Position numbers and translations under genes: made by a program. The notes beneath the pieces are model-generated. The model did not search any database, had not been told where the DNA came from, and saw only the letters and a program-made list of their open reading frames with translations. DNA of 64,000 nt from Erythrobacter sp. HKB08 (lineage in GTDB: Bacteria > Pseudomonadota > Alphaproteobacteria > Sphingomonadales > Sphingomonadaceae): assembly GCF_004114695.1 (NCBI RefSeq), contig NZ_CP035310.1, positions 62,001 through 126,000 on the forward strand. Reading direction: 5' to 3'. This document shows positions 16,781 to 25,489 of the stretch, in pieces. Every line of letters starts with the position of its first letter. The first letter of the stretch is position 1.

Positions 16781-17196
16781 TCCGCCAGTGGCTCCCGCCG
16801 CTCGTTTCGGGCACGCTGTTCGGTGCCGGTCTTGCCCTTGGCGGCATGACCAACCCGGCCCGCGTGCGCGGTTTCCTCGACATCTTCGGTGACTGGGACC
16901 CGACCCTCGCCTTCGTGATGGGCGGCGCGGTCATCGTCATGGCGATCGCCTGGCAATTCCCCCATCGCATGAAGCACCCGGTCTTCGCGGAGAAGTTCTC
17001 CATCCCGGACCGGACCGACCTGACGCCGAAGCTGATCGGCGGGGCGGCCCTGTTCGGCATCGGCTGGGGCATTGCCGGCCTGTGCCCCGGACCGGGCGTT
17101 GCCGCACTGGTGATCGAGCCGGTTTCGGCAGCGATCTTCATCGTCGCAATGCTCGCCGGCATGCTCATCGTGCGCTTCACAGAGAAGGATGCGTGA
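16765..17196 (+). CDS. YeeE/YedE-family half transporter (PmpB-like)
   Basis: A 143-residue membrane protein with about four helices. It carries [12 protein letters not shown] near residue 30 and the cysteine motif G-L-C-P-G-P-G-V-A at about 104-112, both typical of the second YeeE half (DUF6691-like). With the 16131-16580 protein it would make a complete sulfur-compound transporter. The start overlaps the DUF2892 gene and the stop overlaps the next ATG (TGATG). Confidence 0.88.
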   Translation: MQQSLIRQWLPPLVSGTLFGAGLALGGMTNPARVRGFLDIFGDWDPTLAFVMGGAVIVMAIAWQFPHRMKHPVFAEKFSIPDRTDLTPKLIGGAALFGIGWGIAGLCPGPGVAALVIEPVSAAIFIVAMLAGMLIVRFTEKDA

Positions 17197-17609
17197 TGGA
17201 GATCCGTGACGTCGATAGCGCCTTCGCCGTGGCGCCGCAGCTTGACCCTTCGGACATGGCTACTCTGGCCGAGCGCGGCTTCACCGCGGTCATCTGCAAC
17301 CGTCCCGACGGAGAGGAAGAGGGCCAGCCGACCGTCCAGTCGATGCGCGAGGCCGCACAGGAGGCAGGGCTTGCCTTCCACCACATCCCGGTGAGCGGCG
17401 GTGCCTTCCCGGAAGGCGCCATCGCGGCATTCCGCGCAGTTCGGCGCGGCACCGAGGGCCCGACGCTGGCCTATTGCCGCACCGGAACCCGTTCGATCAC
17501 GCTCGAGACGCTAGCCAATCCGCTCGATCACAGCGCCGACATGCGCCTGCAGCTCGCGAGGGAGGCCGGTTACGACCTGTCGGCCCTCGCGGATCGCATC
17601 GGCGAATAG
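17196..17609 (+). CDS. TIGR01244/DUF442 family sulfur transferase or phosphatase-like protein
   Basis: A 137-residue cytosolic protein of the DUF442 group. The catalytic loop Y-C-R-T-G-T-R-S carries the single nucleophilic cysteine (about residue 94), resembling both protein tyrosine phosphatase and rhodanese loops. In many bacteria this domain is fused to the Blh persulfide dioxygenase; here it is a separate gene in the same operon. It most likely moves sulfane sulfur, for example from persulfide to thiol or sulfite. Phosphatase activity is the alternative. Confidence 0.85.
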   Translation: MEIRDVDSAFAVAPQLDPSDMATLAERGFTAVICNRPDGEEEGQPTVQSMREAAQEAGLAFHHIPVSGGAFPEGAIAAFRAVRRGTEGPTLAYCRTGTRSITLETLANPLDHSADMRLQLAREAGYDLSALADRIGE

Positions 17610-17635
17610 ACAACACCCAGCCAGGAGAGACGCCG

Positions 17636-18865
17636 ATGGCGCACTCGAACAAACATACGGTCGTCATCATCGGCGGCGGCGCTGCGGGCATTGCGACCGC
17701 GGCATCCATGCTCAAGCGCCGGGCCGGTCTCGACATCGCGATCATCGAGCCCTCGGACATCCATGCCTACCAGCCGGGCTGGACGATGGTCGGCGGCGGG
17801 ATTTTCGAACCCGAAGTCACCCGTCGCCCGATGAAGAGCGTGATGCCCAAGGGTGTCACCTGGCTCAAGACGGCGGCGAAGACCTTCCAGCCGGATGACA
17901 ACGAGGTCACGCTCGAAGACGGCACCACGGTCGGCTACGACGTATTGATCGTCGCGCCGGGCATTCGCCTCGCGTGGGAGAAGATCGAGGGACTGGAAGC
18001 GACGCTGGGCAAGAACGGTGTCACCTCCAATTATCGCTACGACCTCGCGCCCTATACATGGCAGCTCGTCCAGGGCCTGAAGCGCGGGCGGGCGATCTTC
18101 ACCCAGCCGCCGATGCCGATCAAATGCGCTGGTGCGCCGCAGAAGGCAATGTACCTGTCGTGCGATCACTGGCTGCGCAGCGGCGTCCTCGGCGATATCG
18201 AGGTCGAGTTCCGCAATGCGGGCGGCGTGCTGTTCGGCGTGCAGGACTACGTTCCGGCGCTGATGGAATATGTCGAGAAATACGACATCGGCCTGAAGCT
18301 CGGCAGCAACCTCGTCGCAGTCGACGGGCCGAACCAGTCGGCCACCTTCCAGACGAAAGACGGCGAAGTCACCCGCGAGTTCGACATGCTCCATGTCGTC
18401 CCCCCGCAGGTCGCGCCGCAATTCCTCGCCGACAGCCCGCTTGCCTCGGAAAGCGGCTTCACCGATGTCGACCAGCACACGCTGCGGCACAATCGCTATC
18501 CCAATGTCTTCGGCCTCGGCGACGGCGGTTCGATGCCCAATGCCAAGACCGCTGCTGCCGCGCGCAAGCAGGCGCCGGTCGTCGCGGTCAACGCGTTGCG
18601 CCAGCTCGACGGCAAGGGACCGACTGCCGGCTACGACGGTTACGGCTCGTGCCCGCTGACGGTCGAGCGCGGCAAGATCGTTCTCGCCGAATTCGGCTAT
18701 GGCGGAAAGCTGATGCCGAGCTTCCCCACATGGCTGATCGACGGCACGAAGCCTGCCCGCCTGTCGTGGATGCTCAAGGCCGACGCCTTGCCTTGGATCT
18801 ACTGGAACGGGATGCTCAAGGGCCGCGAATGGCTTGCCGGACCCGGCAACATGATCGCGCAATAG
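17636..18865 (+). CDS. sqr: sulfide:quinone oxidoreductase
   Basis: A 409-residue FAD protein oxidising sulfide and feeding electrons to quinone at the membrane. The N-terminal dinucleotide fold reads V-V-I-I-G-G-G-A-A-G-I-A-T-A. Cysteines C164 (I-K-C-A-G-A-P-Q-K) and C176 and the later G-Y-G-S-C-P-L-T (near 345) form the redox pair/persulfide site of the type II-like bacterial enzymes. AGGAGAG precedes the ATG at 17636. Electrons can go to the bd oxidase encoded downstream. The product persulfide is the substrate of the dioxygenase encoded first in the operon. Confidence 0.94.
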   Translation: MAHSNKHTVVIIGGGAAGIATAASMLKRRAGLDIAIIEPSDIHAYQPGWTMVGGGIFEPEVTRRPMKSVMPKGVTWLKTAAKTFQPDDNEVTLEDGTTVGYDVLIVAPGIRLAWEKIEGLEATLGKNGVTSNYRYDLAPYTWQLVQGLKRGRAIFTQPPMPIKCAGAPQKAMYLSCDHWLRSGVLGDIEVEFRNAGGVLFGVQDYVPALMEYVEKYDIGLKLGSNLVAVDGPNQSATFQTKDGEVTREFDMLHVVPPQVAPQFLADSPLASESGFTDVDQHTLRHNRYPNVFGLGDGGSMPNAKTAAAARKQAPVVAVNALRQLDGKGPTAGYDGYGSCPLTVERGKIVLAEFGYGGKLMPSFPTWLIDGTKPARLSWMLKADALPWIYWNGMLKGREWLAGPGNMIAQ

Positions 18866-18887
18866 GCCGCGCGGAGGACCGACCGAG

Positions 18888-20642
18888 ATGCTTGCACGCT
18901 TTTTTCCGATCCTGGAGTGGGGGCGGACCTACAACAGCTCGGTCCTGAGCAACGATCTGATGGCGGCGGTGATCGTTACCATCATGCTGATCCCGCAAAG
19001 CCTCGCCTATGCGCTGCTTGCGGGGCTACCGCCGGTCGTCGGCCTCTATGCATCGATCCTGCCGCTGGTCGCCTATGCGATCTTCGGGACGAGCCGCACG
19101 CTGGCCGTCGGCCCGGTCGCGGTCATTTCGCTCATGACGGCATCTGCTGCCGGCGCGGTCGCCGCGCAAGGGACGGCCGAATATCTCGAGGCGGCGATCA
19201 CGCTCGCGGCCTTGTCGGGCATCATGCTCGCCATCCTCGGCTTCCTCAGAGCAGGCTTCCTCGCCAATCTCCTGTCGCACCCGGTCATCAGCGGTTTCAT
19301 CACGGCGAGCGGCATCCTGATCGCGACCAGCCAGGTGAAGCATATCCTCGGCGTGAAGGCGGGCGGCGACAACTGGCCCGAGATGCTCGGGTCGCTGGCA
19401 AGCGCAGTCGGCGACACTAATGCCTGGACGCTCGCCATCGGCATTCCGGCGACGATCTTCCTCTTCTGGGTCCGCAAGGGAGCAAAGCCCGCGCTGCAGG
19501 CGATCGGCCTACCCCCGCGCGCCGCGGAGATGACTGCCAAGGCCGGGCCGGTCGTTGCCGTCGCGCTGACCATACTTGCGGTCATCGCGCTCGACCTCGG
19601 CACCAAGGGCGTCAATCTCGTCGGCGAAGTCCCGCAGGGCCTGCCGCCCTTCGCCTTCCCGTCGACCGACCTGACGCTGATCGAGAAGCTGTGGGTCCCT
19701 GCCCTCCTCATCTCGATCATCGGCTTCGTTGAAAGCGTTTCGGTCGCACAGACCCTTGCGGCCAAGCGCCGCCAGCGGATCGCGCCCGACCAGGAGCTGA
19801 TCGGCCTTGGCGCGTCCAACATCGCGAGCGCCTTTTCGGGCGGCTACCCGGTCACCGGCGGCTTCGCCCGATCGGTCGTCAATTTCGATGCCGGCGCGGA
19901 AACGCCTGCCGCCGGAGCCTACACCGCGGTCGGCATCGCGCTCGCCTCGCTGTTTCTCACCCCGCTGCTGTTCAACCTGCCGATCGCGACCCTCGCCGCG
20001 ACCATCATCGTCGCCGTGCTGAGCCTCGTCGACCTCAAGACGCCCGGGCAACTGTGGCGTTATTCCAAGGCCGACTTCGCCGCGCATATGGCGACCATCG
20101 GTATTACCCTGCTGGCGGGTGTCGAGCTGGGCGTTATCGCCGGTGTCGGGGTCGGCCTGCTGCTCTACCTGTGGCGAGCCAGCCGCCCGCACGCCGCGAT
20201 CGTCGGCCGCGTTCCGGAGACCGAGCACTTCCGCAATGTCGAGCGGCACCAGGTCTTCACCGTCCCGCACGTCCTCTCGATCCGCATCGACGAGAGCCTG
20301 ACTTACCTCAACGCCCGCTGGCTCGAGGAATATGTGCTCGAGGAAGTCGCCGACCGGCCCGAAGTGCGCCACGTCATCCTGATGTGCAGCGCGGTGAACG
20401 AAATCGACGCCTCCGGGCTCGAAAGCCTCGAGGCGATCAACCACCGCCTGATCGACGGCAATATCGGCCTGCACCTGTCGGAAGTGAAAGGCCCGGTGAT
20501 GGACCGCCTGCAGCGCACGCAATTCGTCGAGGAGCTGAACGGCAAGGTCTTCCTCAGTCAGGCACGCGCCTTTGCAGAACTGATGCGCGACGACGGCAAG
20601 AACGAGCCGTGGCCCGACGACATGGCGCGCGGCATGATCTGA
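18888..20642 (+). CDS. SulP family inorganic anion transporter
   Basis: A 584-residue SLC26/SulP protein. Ten or more hydrophobic helices fill residues 20-425; the signature near the N-terminus is I-P-Q-S-L-A-Y-A. A C-terminal STAS domain occupies about 455-570. SulP proteins carry sulfate, bicarbonate or similar anions. At the end of the sulfide operon it may export sulfite or sulfate made by persulfide oxidation, or import sulfate; direction is not deducible. It follows the sqr gene by 22 bp with a GGAGG ribosome site. Confidence 0.9.
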   Translation: MLARFFPILEWGRTYNSSVLSNDLMAAVIVTIMLIPQSLAYALLAGLPPVVGLYASILPLVAYAIFGTSRTLAVGPVAVISLMTASAAGAVAAQGTAEYLEAAITLAALSGIMLAILGFLRAGFLANLLSHPVISGFITASGILIATSQVKHILGVKAGGDNWPEMLGSLASAVGDTNAWTLAIGIPATIFLFWVRKGAKPALQAIGLPPRAAEMTAKAGPVVAVALTILAVIALDLGTKGVNLVGEVPQGLPPFAFPSTDLTLIEKLWVPALLISIIGFVESVSVAQTLAAKRRQRIAPDQELIGLGASNIASAFSGGYPVTGGFARSVVNFDAGAETPAAGAYTAVGIALASLFLTPLLFNLPIATLAATIIVAVLSLVDLKTPGQLWRYSKADFAAHMATIGITLLAGVELGVIAGVGVGLLLYLWRASRPHAAIVGRVPETEHFRNVERHQVFTVPHVLSIRIDESLTYLNARWLEEYVLEEVADRPEVRHVILMCSAVNEIDASGLESLEAINHRLIDGNIGLHLSEVKGPVMDRLQRTQFVEELNGKVFLSQARAFAELMRDDGKNEPWPDDMARGMI

Positions 20643-20737
20643 CACCTACCGCGCGCACTCCCGAACGTGCGCTCGGGCGAACAACCATCGCGTTCTTTGC
20701 GTTATTCCAAGCAAGCAGAGGCACTTAGAAACCAGCC

Positions 20738-22180
20738 ATGTTCGAACAGTTCGATGCACTGTTGCTTGCTCGCATACAGTTCGCCTTCACGGTGAGCTTC
20801 CACTTCTTCTTCCCGGCCTTTTCGATCGGGCTCGCGAGCTACCTGATGGTGCTCGAAGGGCTGTGGCTGAAGACCGGCAGGCAGCTCTATCTCGACCTGT
20901 TCAAATACTGGGTGAAGATCTTCGCCATCGCTTTTGCCATGGGCGTCGTCTCCGGCATCGTGATGAGCTACCAGTTCGGCACCAACTGGTCGGTTTTCTC
21001 GGATGTCGCCGGACCGGTCATCGGGCCGCTGATGGCCTATGAGGTACTGACCGCCTTCTTCCTCGAAGCCGGCTTCCTCGGCGTCATGCTGTTCGGCATG
21101 AACAAGGTCGGCAAGAAGCTGCATTTCGCGGCGACCTGCATGGTCGCATTGGGCACTTTCATCTCCGCTTTCTGGATCCTCTCGGTCAACAGCTGGATGC
21201 AGACGCCGACCGGCTACGAGCTGGCAGCGAACGGCCAGTACCTGCCGGGAGAAAGCTGGCTCGAGATCATCTTCAACCCCAGCTTCCCCTACCGGCTCGT
21301 GCACACCGTCATGGCCGCCTATCTCACCACCGCCTTCGTCGTCGGCGGGGTCGGCGCATGGCACCTCTTGAAGGACCGGACCAACCAGCGCGCACGCAAG
21401 ATGTTCTCGATGGCGATGTGGATGGCCGCGATCGTCACGCCCGCGCAGATTTTCGCAGGCGACATGCACGGGCTCAATACGCTCGAGCACCAGCCGCAGA
21501 AAGTCATGGCGATGGAGGGGCATTACGACAGCCACCCCAATGGCGCGCCGCTGATCCTGTTCGGCATTCCCGACAGCGAGGAGAAGCGCGTCAAATACGC
21601 CATCGAGATACCCAAGGTATCCTCGCTCATCCTCAAGCACGATCCCGACGCGCCGCTTGCCGGGCTCGACACCATACCCGACGACGAGGAACCGCCGGTG
21701 GGCATGGTCTTCTGGTCGTTCCGCATCATGGTCGGGATCGGGTTTGCCATGCTCGGCATCGGGCTGTGGAGCCTGTGGGCGCGTTTCCGCAAACGCCTCT
21801 ACGACACGACGTGGCTGCACCGCGCCGCGGTCCTGATGGCACCATCTGGCTTCGTCGCCGTCCTTGCCGGATGGATTACCACCGAGGTCGGCCGCCAGCC
21901 CTATGTGATTTACGGCCTGCTGCGCACGTCGGAGGCCGCAAGCCCGCTCGATGCGCCGGCTGTAGGAGCCTCGCTGCTCGCTTTCATCCTCGTCTATTTC
22001 GCGGTCTTCGGCGTCGGCGTCTGGTACATCCTGCGCCTGATGAGCCACGCCCCGCATGTCGGCGAAACCGGTGCCAAGCGCGGCGATACGGGTCCGATCA
22101 GGACCGCCGGCGTCACGCCCGGGCCGACGCAGAACCCCGGCCATGACGAACCGCTTCCGACGCAAGAGGAGGACGTGTGA
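20738..22180 (+). CDS. cioA: cytochrome bd-type quinol oxidase subunit I (cyanide-insensitive type)
   Basis: A 480-residue membrane subunit. The heme b595 histidine H22 is in F-T-V-S-F-H-F-F-F; the acidic pair of the proton route is in A-Y-E-V-L-T-A-F-F-L-E-A-G; another histidine is in R-L-V-H-T-V-M. It is shorter than E. coli CydA (about 522), as expected for the short Q-loop cyanide-insensitive class. It oxidises quinol and reduces oxygen to water without pumping. It starts 95 bp after the SulP gene, so it may share the sulfide operon's transcript. bd oxidases resist sulfide, which fits. Confidence 0.94.
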   Translation: MFEQFDALLLARIQFAFTVSFHFFFPAFSIGLASYLMVLEGLWLKTGRQLYLDLFKYWVKIFAIAFAMGVVSGIVMSYQFGTNWSVFSDVAGPVIGPLMAYEVLTAFFLEAGFLGVMLFGMNKVGKKLHFAATCMVALGTFISAFWILSVNSWMQTPTGYELAANGQYLPGESWLEIIFNPSFPYRLVHTVMAAYLTTAFVVGGVGAWHLLKDRTNQRARKMFSMAMWMAAIVTPAQIFAGDMHGLNTLEHQPQKVMAMEGHYDSHPNGAPLILFGIPDSEEKRVKYAIEIPKVSSLILKHDPDAPLAGLDTIPDDEEPPVGMVFWSFRIMVGIGFAMLGIGLWSLWARFRKRLYDTTWLHRAAVLMAPSGFVAVLAGWITTEVGRQPYVIYGLLRTSEAASPLDAPAVGASLLAFILVYFAVFGVGVWYILRLMSHAPHVGETGAKRGDTGPIRTAGVTPGPTQNPGHDEPLPTQEEDV

Positions 22181-23175
22181 TGGACCTCACAACCATCTGG
22201 GCCTTCATCATCGCCTTCGCGGTTTTCGCCTATGTCGTGATGGACGGCTTCGATCTGGGCATCGGCGTCCTGTTCCCGACCTTCGATGTCGGGCCGGAGC
22301 GCGACAAGGCGATGAACTCCATCGCGCCGGTATGGGACGGGAACGAGACCTGGTTGGTGCTCGGCGGCGGCGGTTTGTTCGCCGCTTTTCCGCTCGCCTA
22401 TGCGGTCATCCTGCCGGCGACCTACCCGCTCATCATCGCGATGCTGCTCGGCCTCGTCTTCCGCGGAGTGGCCTTTGAATATCGCTGGCGCGATCCGGCA
22501 CACAGGCGCTTCTGGGACGCGGCATTCACCGGCGGCTCGCTGGTTGCCGCCATGGCGCAGGGCATGACGCTCGGCGCGCTGTTGCAGGGTATCGAAGTGG
22601 TCGACCGCGCCTACGCCGGCAGCTGGTTCGACTGGCTCACGCCCTACACCCTGCTGACCGGTGTCGGCGTGGTTGCGGGATACGCTCTGCTCGGAAGCAC
22701 CTGGCTGATCTGGAAGCTGGAAGGCGAGGCACAGGCGCATGCACGCAAGCTCGCCTTCCGCGCGTCGATCGCGACCATCGTGCTGATGGGAGCGGTGAGC
22801 CTCTACAACGTGGCTCTCAACGCCGAATATGCCGCGCGCTGGCTGACCGCGCCGGAGATCTATTTCGCCGCCCCGGTCCCGATCGTCACCGCGATCATCG
22901 CCGTCTCGCTCGTCCGGTCGATCAGGCGGGAACGCAACAGCAAGCCTTTCTGGCTGTCCATCGCGCTGTTCTTCTTCGGGATGGCCGGGCTCGGCGTGAC
23001 CATGTGGCCCTACGTCGTACCGCCGGGGCTGACCATCTGGGACGCCGCCGCGCCCGAACGCAGCCAGATATTCATGCTGGTGGGCGTTGCACTCACCATG
23101 CCGCTCATCATCGCCTACACCGCCTGGGCGTACTGGATCTTCCGCGGCAAGGTGACCGACGAAGGCTATCACTGA
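22180..23175 (+). CDS. cioB: cytochrome bd-type quinol oxidase subunit II
   Basis: A 331-residue subunit with about eight to nine helices. The typical N-terminus (L-T-T-I-W-A-F-I-I-A-F, then M-D-G-F-D-L-G-I-G) and P-V-W-D-G-N-E-T-W-L-V identify CydB/CioB. It pairs with subunit I to form the oxidase core. The ATG at 22180 overlaps the subunit I stop (TGATG); an in-frame GTG one codon earlier is less likely. The stop overlaps the next small gene. Confidence 0.95.
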   Translation: MDLTTIWAFIIAFAVFAYVVMDGFDLGIGVLFPTFDVGPERDKAMNSIAPVWDGNETWLVLGGGGLFAAFPLAYAVILPATYPLIIAMLLGLVFRGVAFEYRWRDPAHRRFWDAAFTGGSLVAAMAQGMTLGALLQGIEVVDRAYAGSWFDWLTPYTLLTGVGVVAGYALLGSTWLIWKLEGEAQAHARKLAFRASIATIVLMGAVSLYNVALNAEYAARWLTAPEIYFAAPVPIVTAIIAVSLVRSIRRERNSKPFWLSIALFFFGMAGLGVTMWPYVVPPGLTIWDAAAPERSQIFMLVGVALTMPLIIAYTAWAYWIFRGKVTDEGYH

Positions 23176-23300
23176 TGCCCGGGGACGCGCCCGAAGCGCC
23201 GCTATGGAAGCGGCTCGCCTGGATGGCGGCGATCTGGCTGGCGAGCGTCGCGCTGCTGGGCGCGATAGCCTGGCTAATCCGCCTGTGGCTCGCACCGTGA
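23175..23300 (+). CDS. DUF2474 small membrane subunit of the bd oxidase
   Basis: A 41-residue protein with one membrane helix (about 14-38, W-K-R-L-A-W-M-A-A-I-W). It starts within the stop of cioB (TGATG). DUF2474 proteins lie at the end of cyanide-insensitive oxidase operons and correspond to the CydX-type accessory subunit that stabilises the complex. The match rests on size, position and the tryptophan-rich helix. Confidence 0.85.
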   Translation: MPGDAPEAPLWKRLAWMAAIWLASVALLGAIAWLIRLWLAP

Positions 23301-23320
23301 CCTGTCGATTTGAGGAAGAG

Positions 23321-23394
23321 TGGATGCCCCGTGAGGATTCGAACCTCAATTGACGGAGTCAGAGTCCGTAGTCTTACCATTAGACGACGGGGCA
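23321..23394 (-). tRNA. tRNA-Gln (anticodon CTG)
   Basis: On the reverse strand a full cloverleaf is read from 23394: 7-bp acceptor stem TGCCCCG/CGGGGCA, D-arm with GTCT/AGAC, anticodon stem ACGGA/TCCGT with loop CTCTGAC (anticodon CTG, codon CAG), T-arm GAGG-TTCGAAT-CCTC. CCA is encoded. The discriminator base is T, unlike the G of E. coli tRNA-Gln. The anticodon settles the amino acid assignment. Confidence 0.95.
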
Positions 23395-23550
23395 TCATGT
23401 GCCGGATCGCTACGGCGATCGACGGCAGGGGCGCGCAAATAGGTCGCTTGGGCAGCTAGGTCAAGGGCCGAGAGCCGACTGCGCTTGCCGTTCCGCTTTC
23501 ATCGCTGTAGCATCATTGCCAAGTCCCCGCGAATGGCTCGCGGGAGGATA

Positions 23551-24762
23551 ATGAAAGCTTTGAATATGGCGGATATTTCTCCGCCGGACGGCAACAGGAG
23601 GGCTGGCAAGAGAGGGGCTGAAAAGTCCGGCAAGGTAGCCGATTTCCGCTACCGCTCCCCCTCGCAGCCCGATGGAAAGAAGCGCGGCAGGCGGTCCCGC
23701 AATCGCGGTGATTCTCGTCGCAAGGCGCCTCCCCCTTCCCAATTCCCGACGAACCAGCGCCAGGCGTACGCCGCGCTCGACCTCGGCACGAACAATTGCC
23801 GCCTGCTGATCGCCCGGCCTTCGGGCGAGAATTTCACCGTGATCGATGCCTTCAGCCGCGTCGTCCGGCTTGGCGAAGGCCTCGCGAAATCGGGTCGGCT
23901 GAGCGACGATGCGATGGAGCGCACGCTCGGCGCACTGCAGGTGTGTGCGGAGAAGTTGAAGCGCCGCAACGTCCACCTCGCGCGCTCGGTCGCGACCGAG
24001 GCCTGCCGCCGTGCTGCCAATGGCGAGGCGTTCATCGAGCGTGTCCGGCGCGAAACCGGCATCGCGCTCGACATTATTTCGGCCGAAGAGGAAGCGCGCC
24101 TTGCGGTCCTCGGCTGCCACATCCTGCTCGAGGGCGGTGACGGCCCGGCGGTCATCTTCGATATCGGCGGCGGCTCGACCGAACTGGTACTGATCGAACC
24201 GGGCGAACGGGTGCCGCGCATCCTCGACTGGCAGAGCGTGCCATGGGGCGTGGTGTCGCTGACCGACACGGTCGGCCGCTGCGAAGGCACCGAGGACGAA
24301 CGCGCCGCGCGCTATGCCGAAATGCGCCGGGTCGTGCGCGACAGCTTCGCGCCCTTCGCCGAACGTATTGCTGAGCGGGCCAAGACTTCGCGCGACATCC
24401 GCCTGCTCGGCACCAGCGGCACGGTGACGACGCTCGCCAGCCTCCATCTCGAACTGCCGCATTACGACCGGCGGGCAGTCGACGGGCTGATCGTCCCGTC
24501 GAGCTCGATGCGCGACATCAGCACCCGACTGTCCGGCATGAGCTTCCAGGAACGCGGCGAGCTGCCCTGCATCGGGCAGGACCGTGCCGACCTGGTCGTC
24601 GCGGGCTGTGCGATTCTCGAATCGATCCTCGACATCTGGCCGGCCGACCGGCTGGGCGTGGCCGATCGCGGTATTCGCGAAGGCATTCTGCGCAGCCTGA
24701 TGGCGGCAGAGGCCGATGCCGAACGCAGTCTCAAGGCACTCAAGAGGTTACGCAATGAGTAG
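23551..24762 (+). CDS. Ppx/GppA family exopolyphosphatase/guanosine pentaphosphate phosphatase
   Basis: A 403-residue protein with a basic, low-complexity N-terminus (about 1-68, rich in Arg/Lys/Pro) and then an actin-fold ASKHA phosphatase: L-D-L-G-T-N-N-C-R-L-L at about 72-82, S-A-E-E-E-A-R-L-A-V, and the phosphate loop F-D-I-G-G-G-S-T-E-L-V. It hydrolyses polyphosphate or pppGpp and so links to stringent signalling. GGGAGG precedes the ATG at 23551. The end overlaps rlmE by 8 bp. The cationic tail is longer than usual and may bind nucleic acid or polyphosphate. Confidence 0.9.
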   Translation: MKALNMADISPPDGNRRAGKRGAEKSGKVADFRYRSPSQPDGKKRGRRSRNRGDSRRKAPPPSQFPTNQRQAYAALDLGTNNCRLLIARPSGENFTVIDAFSRVVRLGEGLAKSGRLSDDAMERTLGALQVCAEKLKRRNVHLARSVATEACRRAANGEAFIERVRRETGIALDIISAEEEARLAVLGCHILLEGGDGPAVIFDIGGGSTELVLIEPGERVPRILDWQSVPWGVVSLTDTVGRCEGTEDERAARYAEMRRVVRDSFAPFAERIAERAKTSRDIRLLGTSGTVTTLASLHLELPHYDRRAVDGLIVPSSSMRDISTRLSGMSFQERGELPCIGQDRADLVVAGCAILESILDIWPADRLGVADRGIREGILRSLMAAEADAERSLKALKRLRNE

Positions 24763-25426
24763 GTCGGGCAAGGATCGCGACACGCGCGTGCGCACGGCGC
24801 GCAAACGCACGGCTTCCTCGACACGCTGGCTCGAGCGGCAGCTGAACGATCCCTACGTCAAGCAGGCGAAGGCCGACGGCTATCGCAGCCGGGCGGCCTA
24901 CAAGCTCATCGAGCTCGACGAGAAATTCGGCCTGCTGCAGGGCGTTCGCCGCGTCGTCGACCTCGGCATTGCACCGGGCGGCTGGGCGCAGGTGGTTCGC
25001 AAGAAAGTGCCCAAGGCAGCCATCGTCGGGATCGACCTGCTGGAAACCGAGCCGCTGGAAGGCGTGACGATCCTCCAGATGGATTTCATGGACGATGCCG
25101 CCCCGGCAAAGCTCGAGGCTGCGCTCGACGGGCCGCCCGATCTCGTCATGTCGGACATGGCGGCGAACACCGTGGGCCACAAGCAGACCGACCACCTGCG
25201 CACCATGGCGCTGGTCGAAGCTGCTGCCTGGTTCGCGGTAGAGACGCTGGAAAAGGGCGGCACCTTTGTCGCCAAGGTGCTGGCAGGCGGGACCGACCGC
25301 GAATTGCTCGACCTGCTCAAGAAGCACTTCAAGACGGTCAAGCACGCCAAGCCGCCGGCCAGCCGCAAGGGTTCGTCCGAATGGTACGTCGTCGCCCAGG
25401 GCTTCAAGGGCCGCAAGGACGACTGA
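24755..25426 (+). CDS. rlmE: 23S rRNA 2'-O-methyltransferase RlmE (FtsJ/RrmJ)
   Basis: A 223-residue SAM-dependent methyltransferase modifying U2552 of 23S rRNA. The SAM motif V-D-L-G-I-A-P-G-G-W-A-Q-V is at about residues 69-81; the K-D-K-E tetrad is represented by K50 (A-A-Y-K-L), D133 (M-S-D-M-A), K173 (A-K-V) and E207 (S-S-E-W-Y). It overlaps the end of the ppx/gppA gene. A hairpin terminator follows 15 bp after the stop. Confidence 0.95.
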   Translation: MSRSGKDRDTRVRTARKRTASSTRWLERQLNDPYVKQAKADGYRSRAAYKLIELDEKFGLLQGVRRVVDLGIAPGGWAQVVRKKVPKAAIVGIDLLETEPLEGVTILQMDFMDDAAPAKLEAALDGPPDLVMSDMAANTVGHKQTDHLRTMALVEAAAWFAVETLEKGGTFVAKVLAGGTDRELLDLLKKHFKTVKHAKPPASRKGSSEWYVVAQGFKGRKDD

Positions 25427-25441
25427 GCGGCACAAACAAAA

Positions 25442-25466
25442 ACGCCGCCCCGGAACGGAGCGGCGT
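25442..25466. terminator. bidirectional terminator between rlmE and cytochrome c gene
   Basis: ACGCCGC (25442-25448) pairs with GCGGCGT (25460-25466), with CCGG/CGG inner pairing. The reverse-strand side runs into GTTTTTGTTT, so it terminates the cytochrome c gene well and rlmE more weakly. Confidence 0.7.
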
Positions 25467-25489
25467 CATTGCGACGAAATCGTCGTGAA

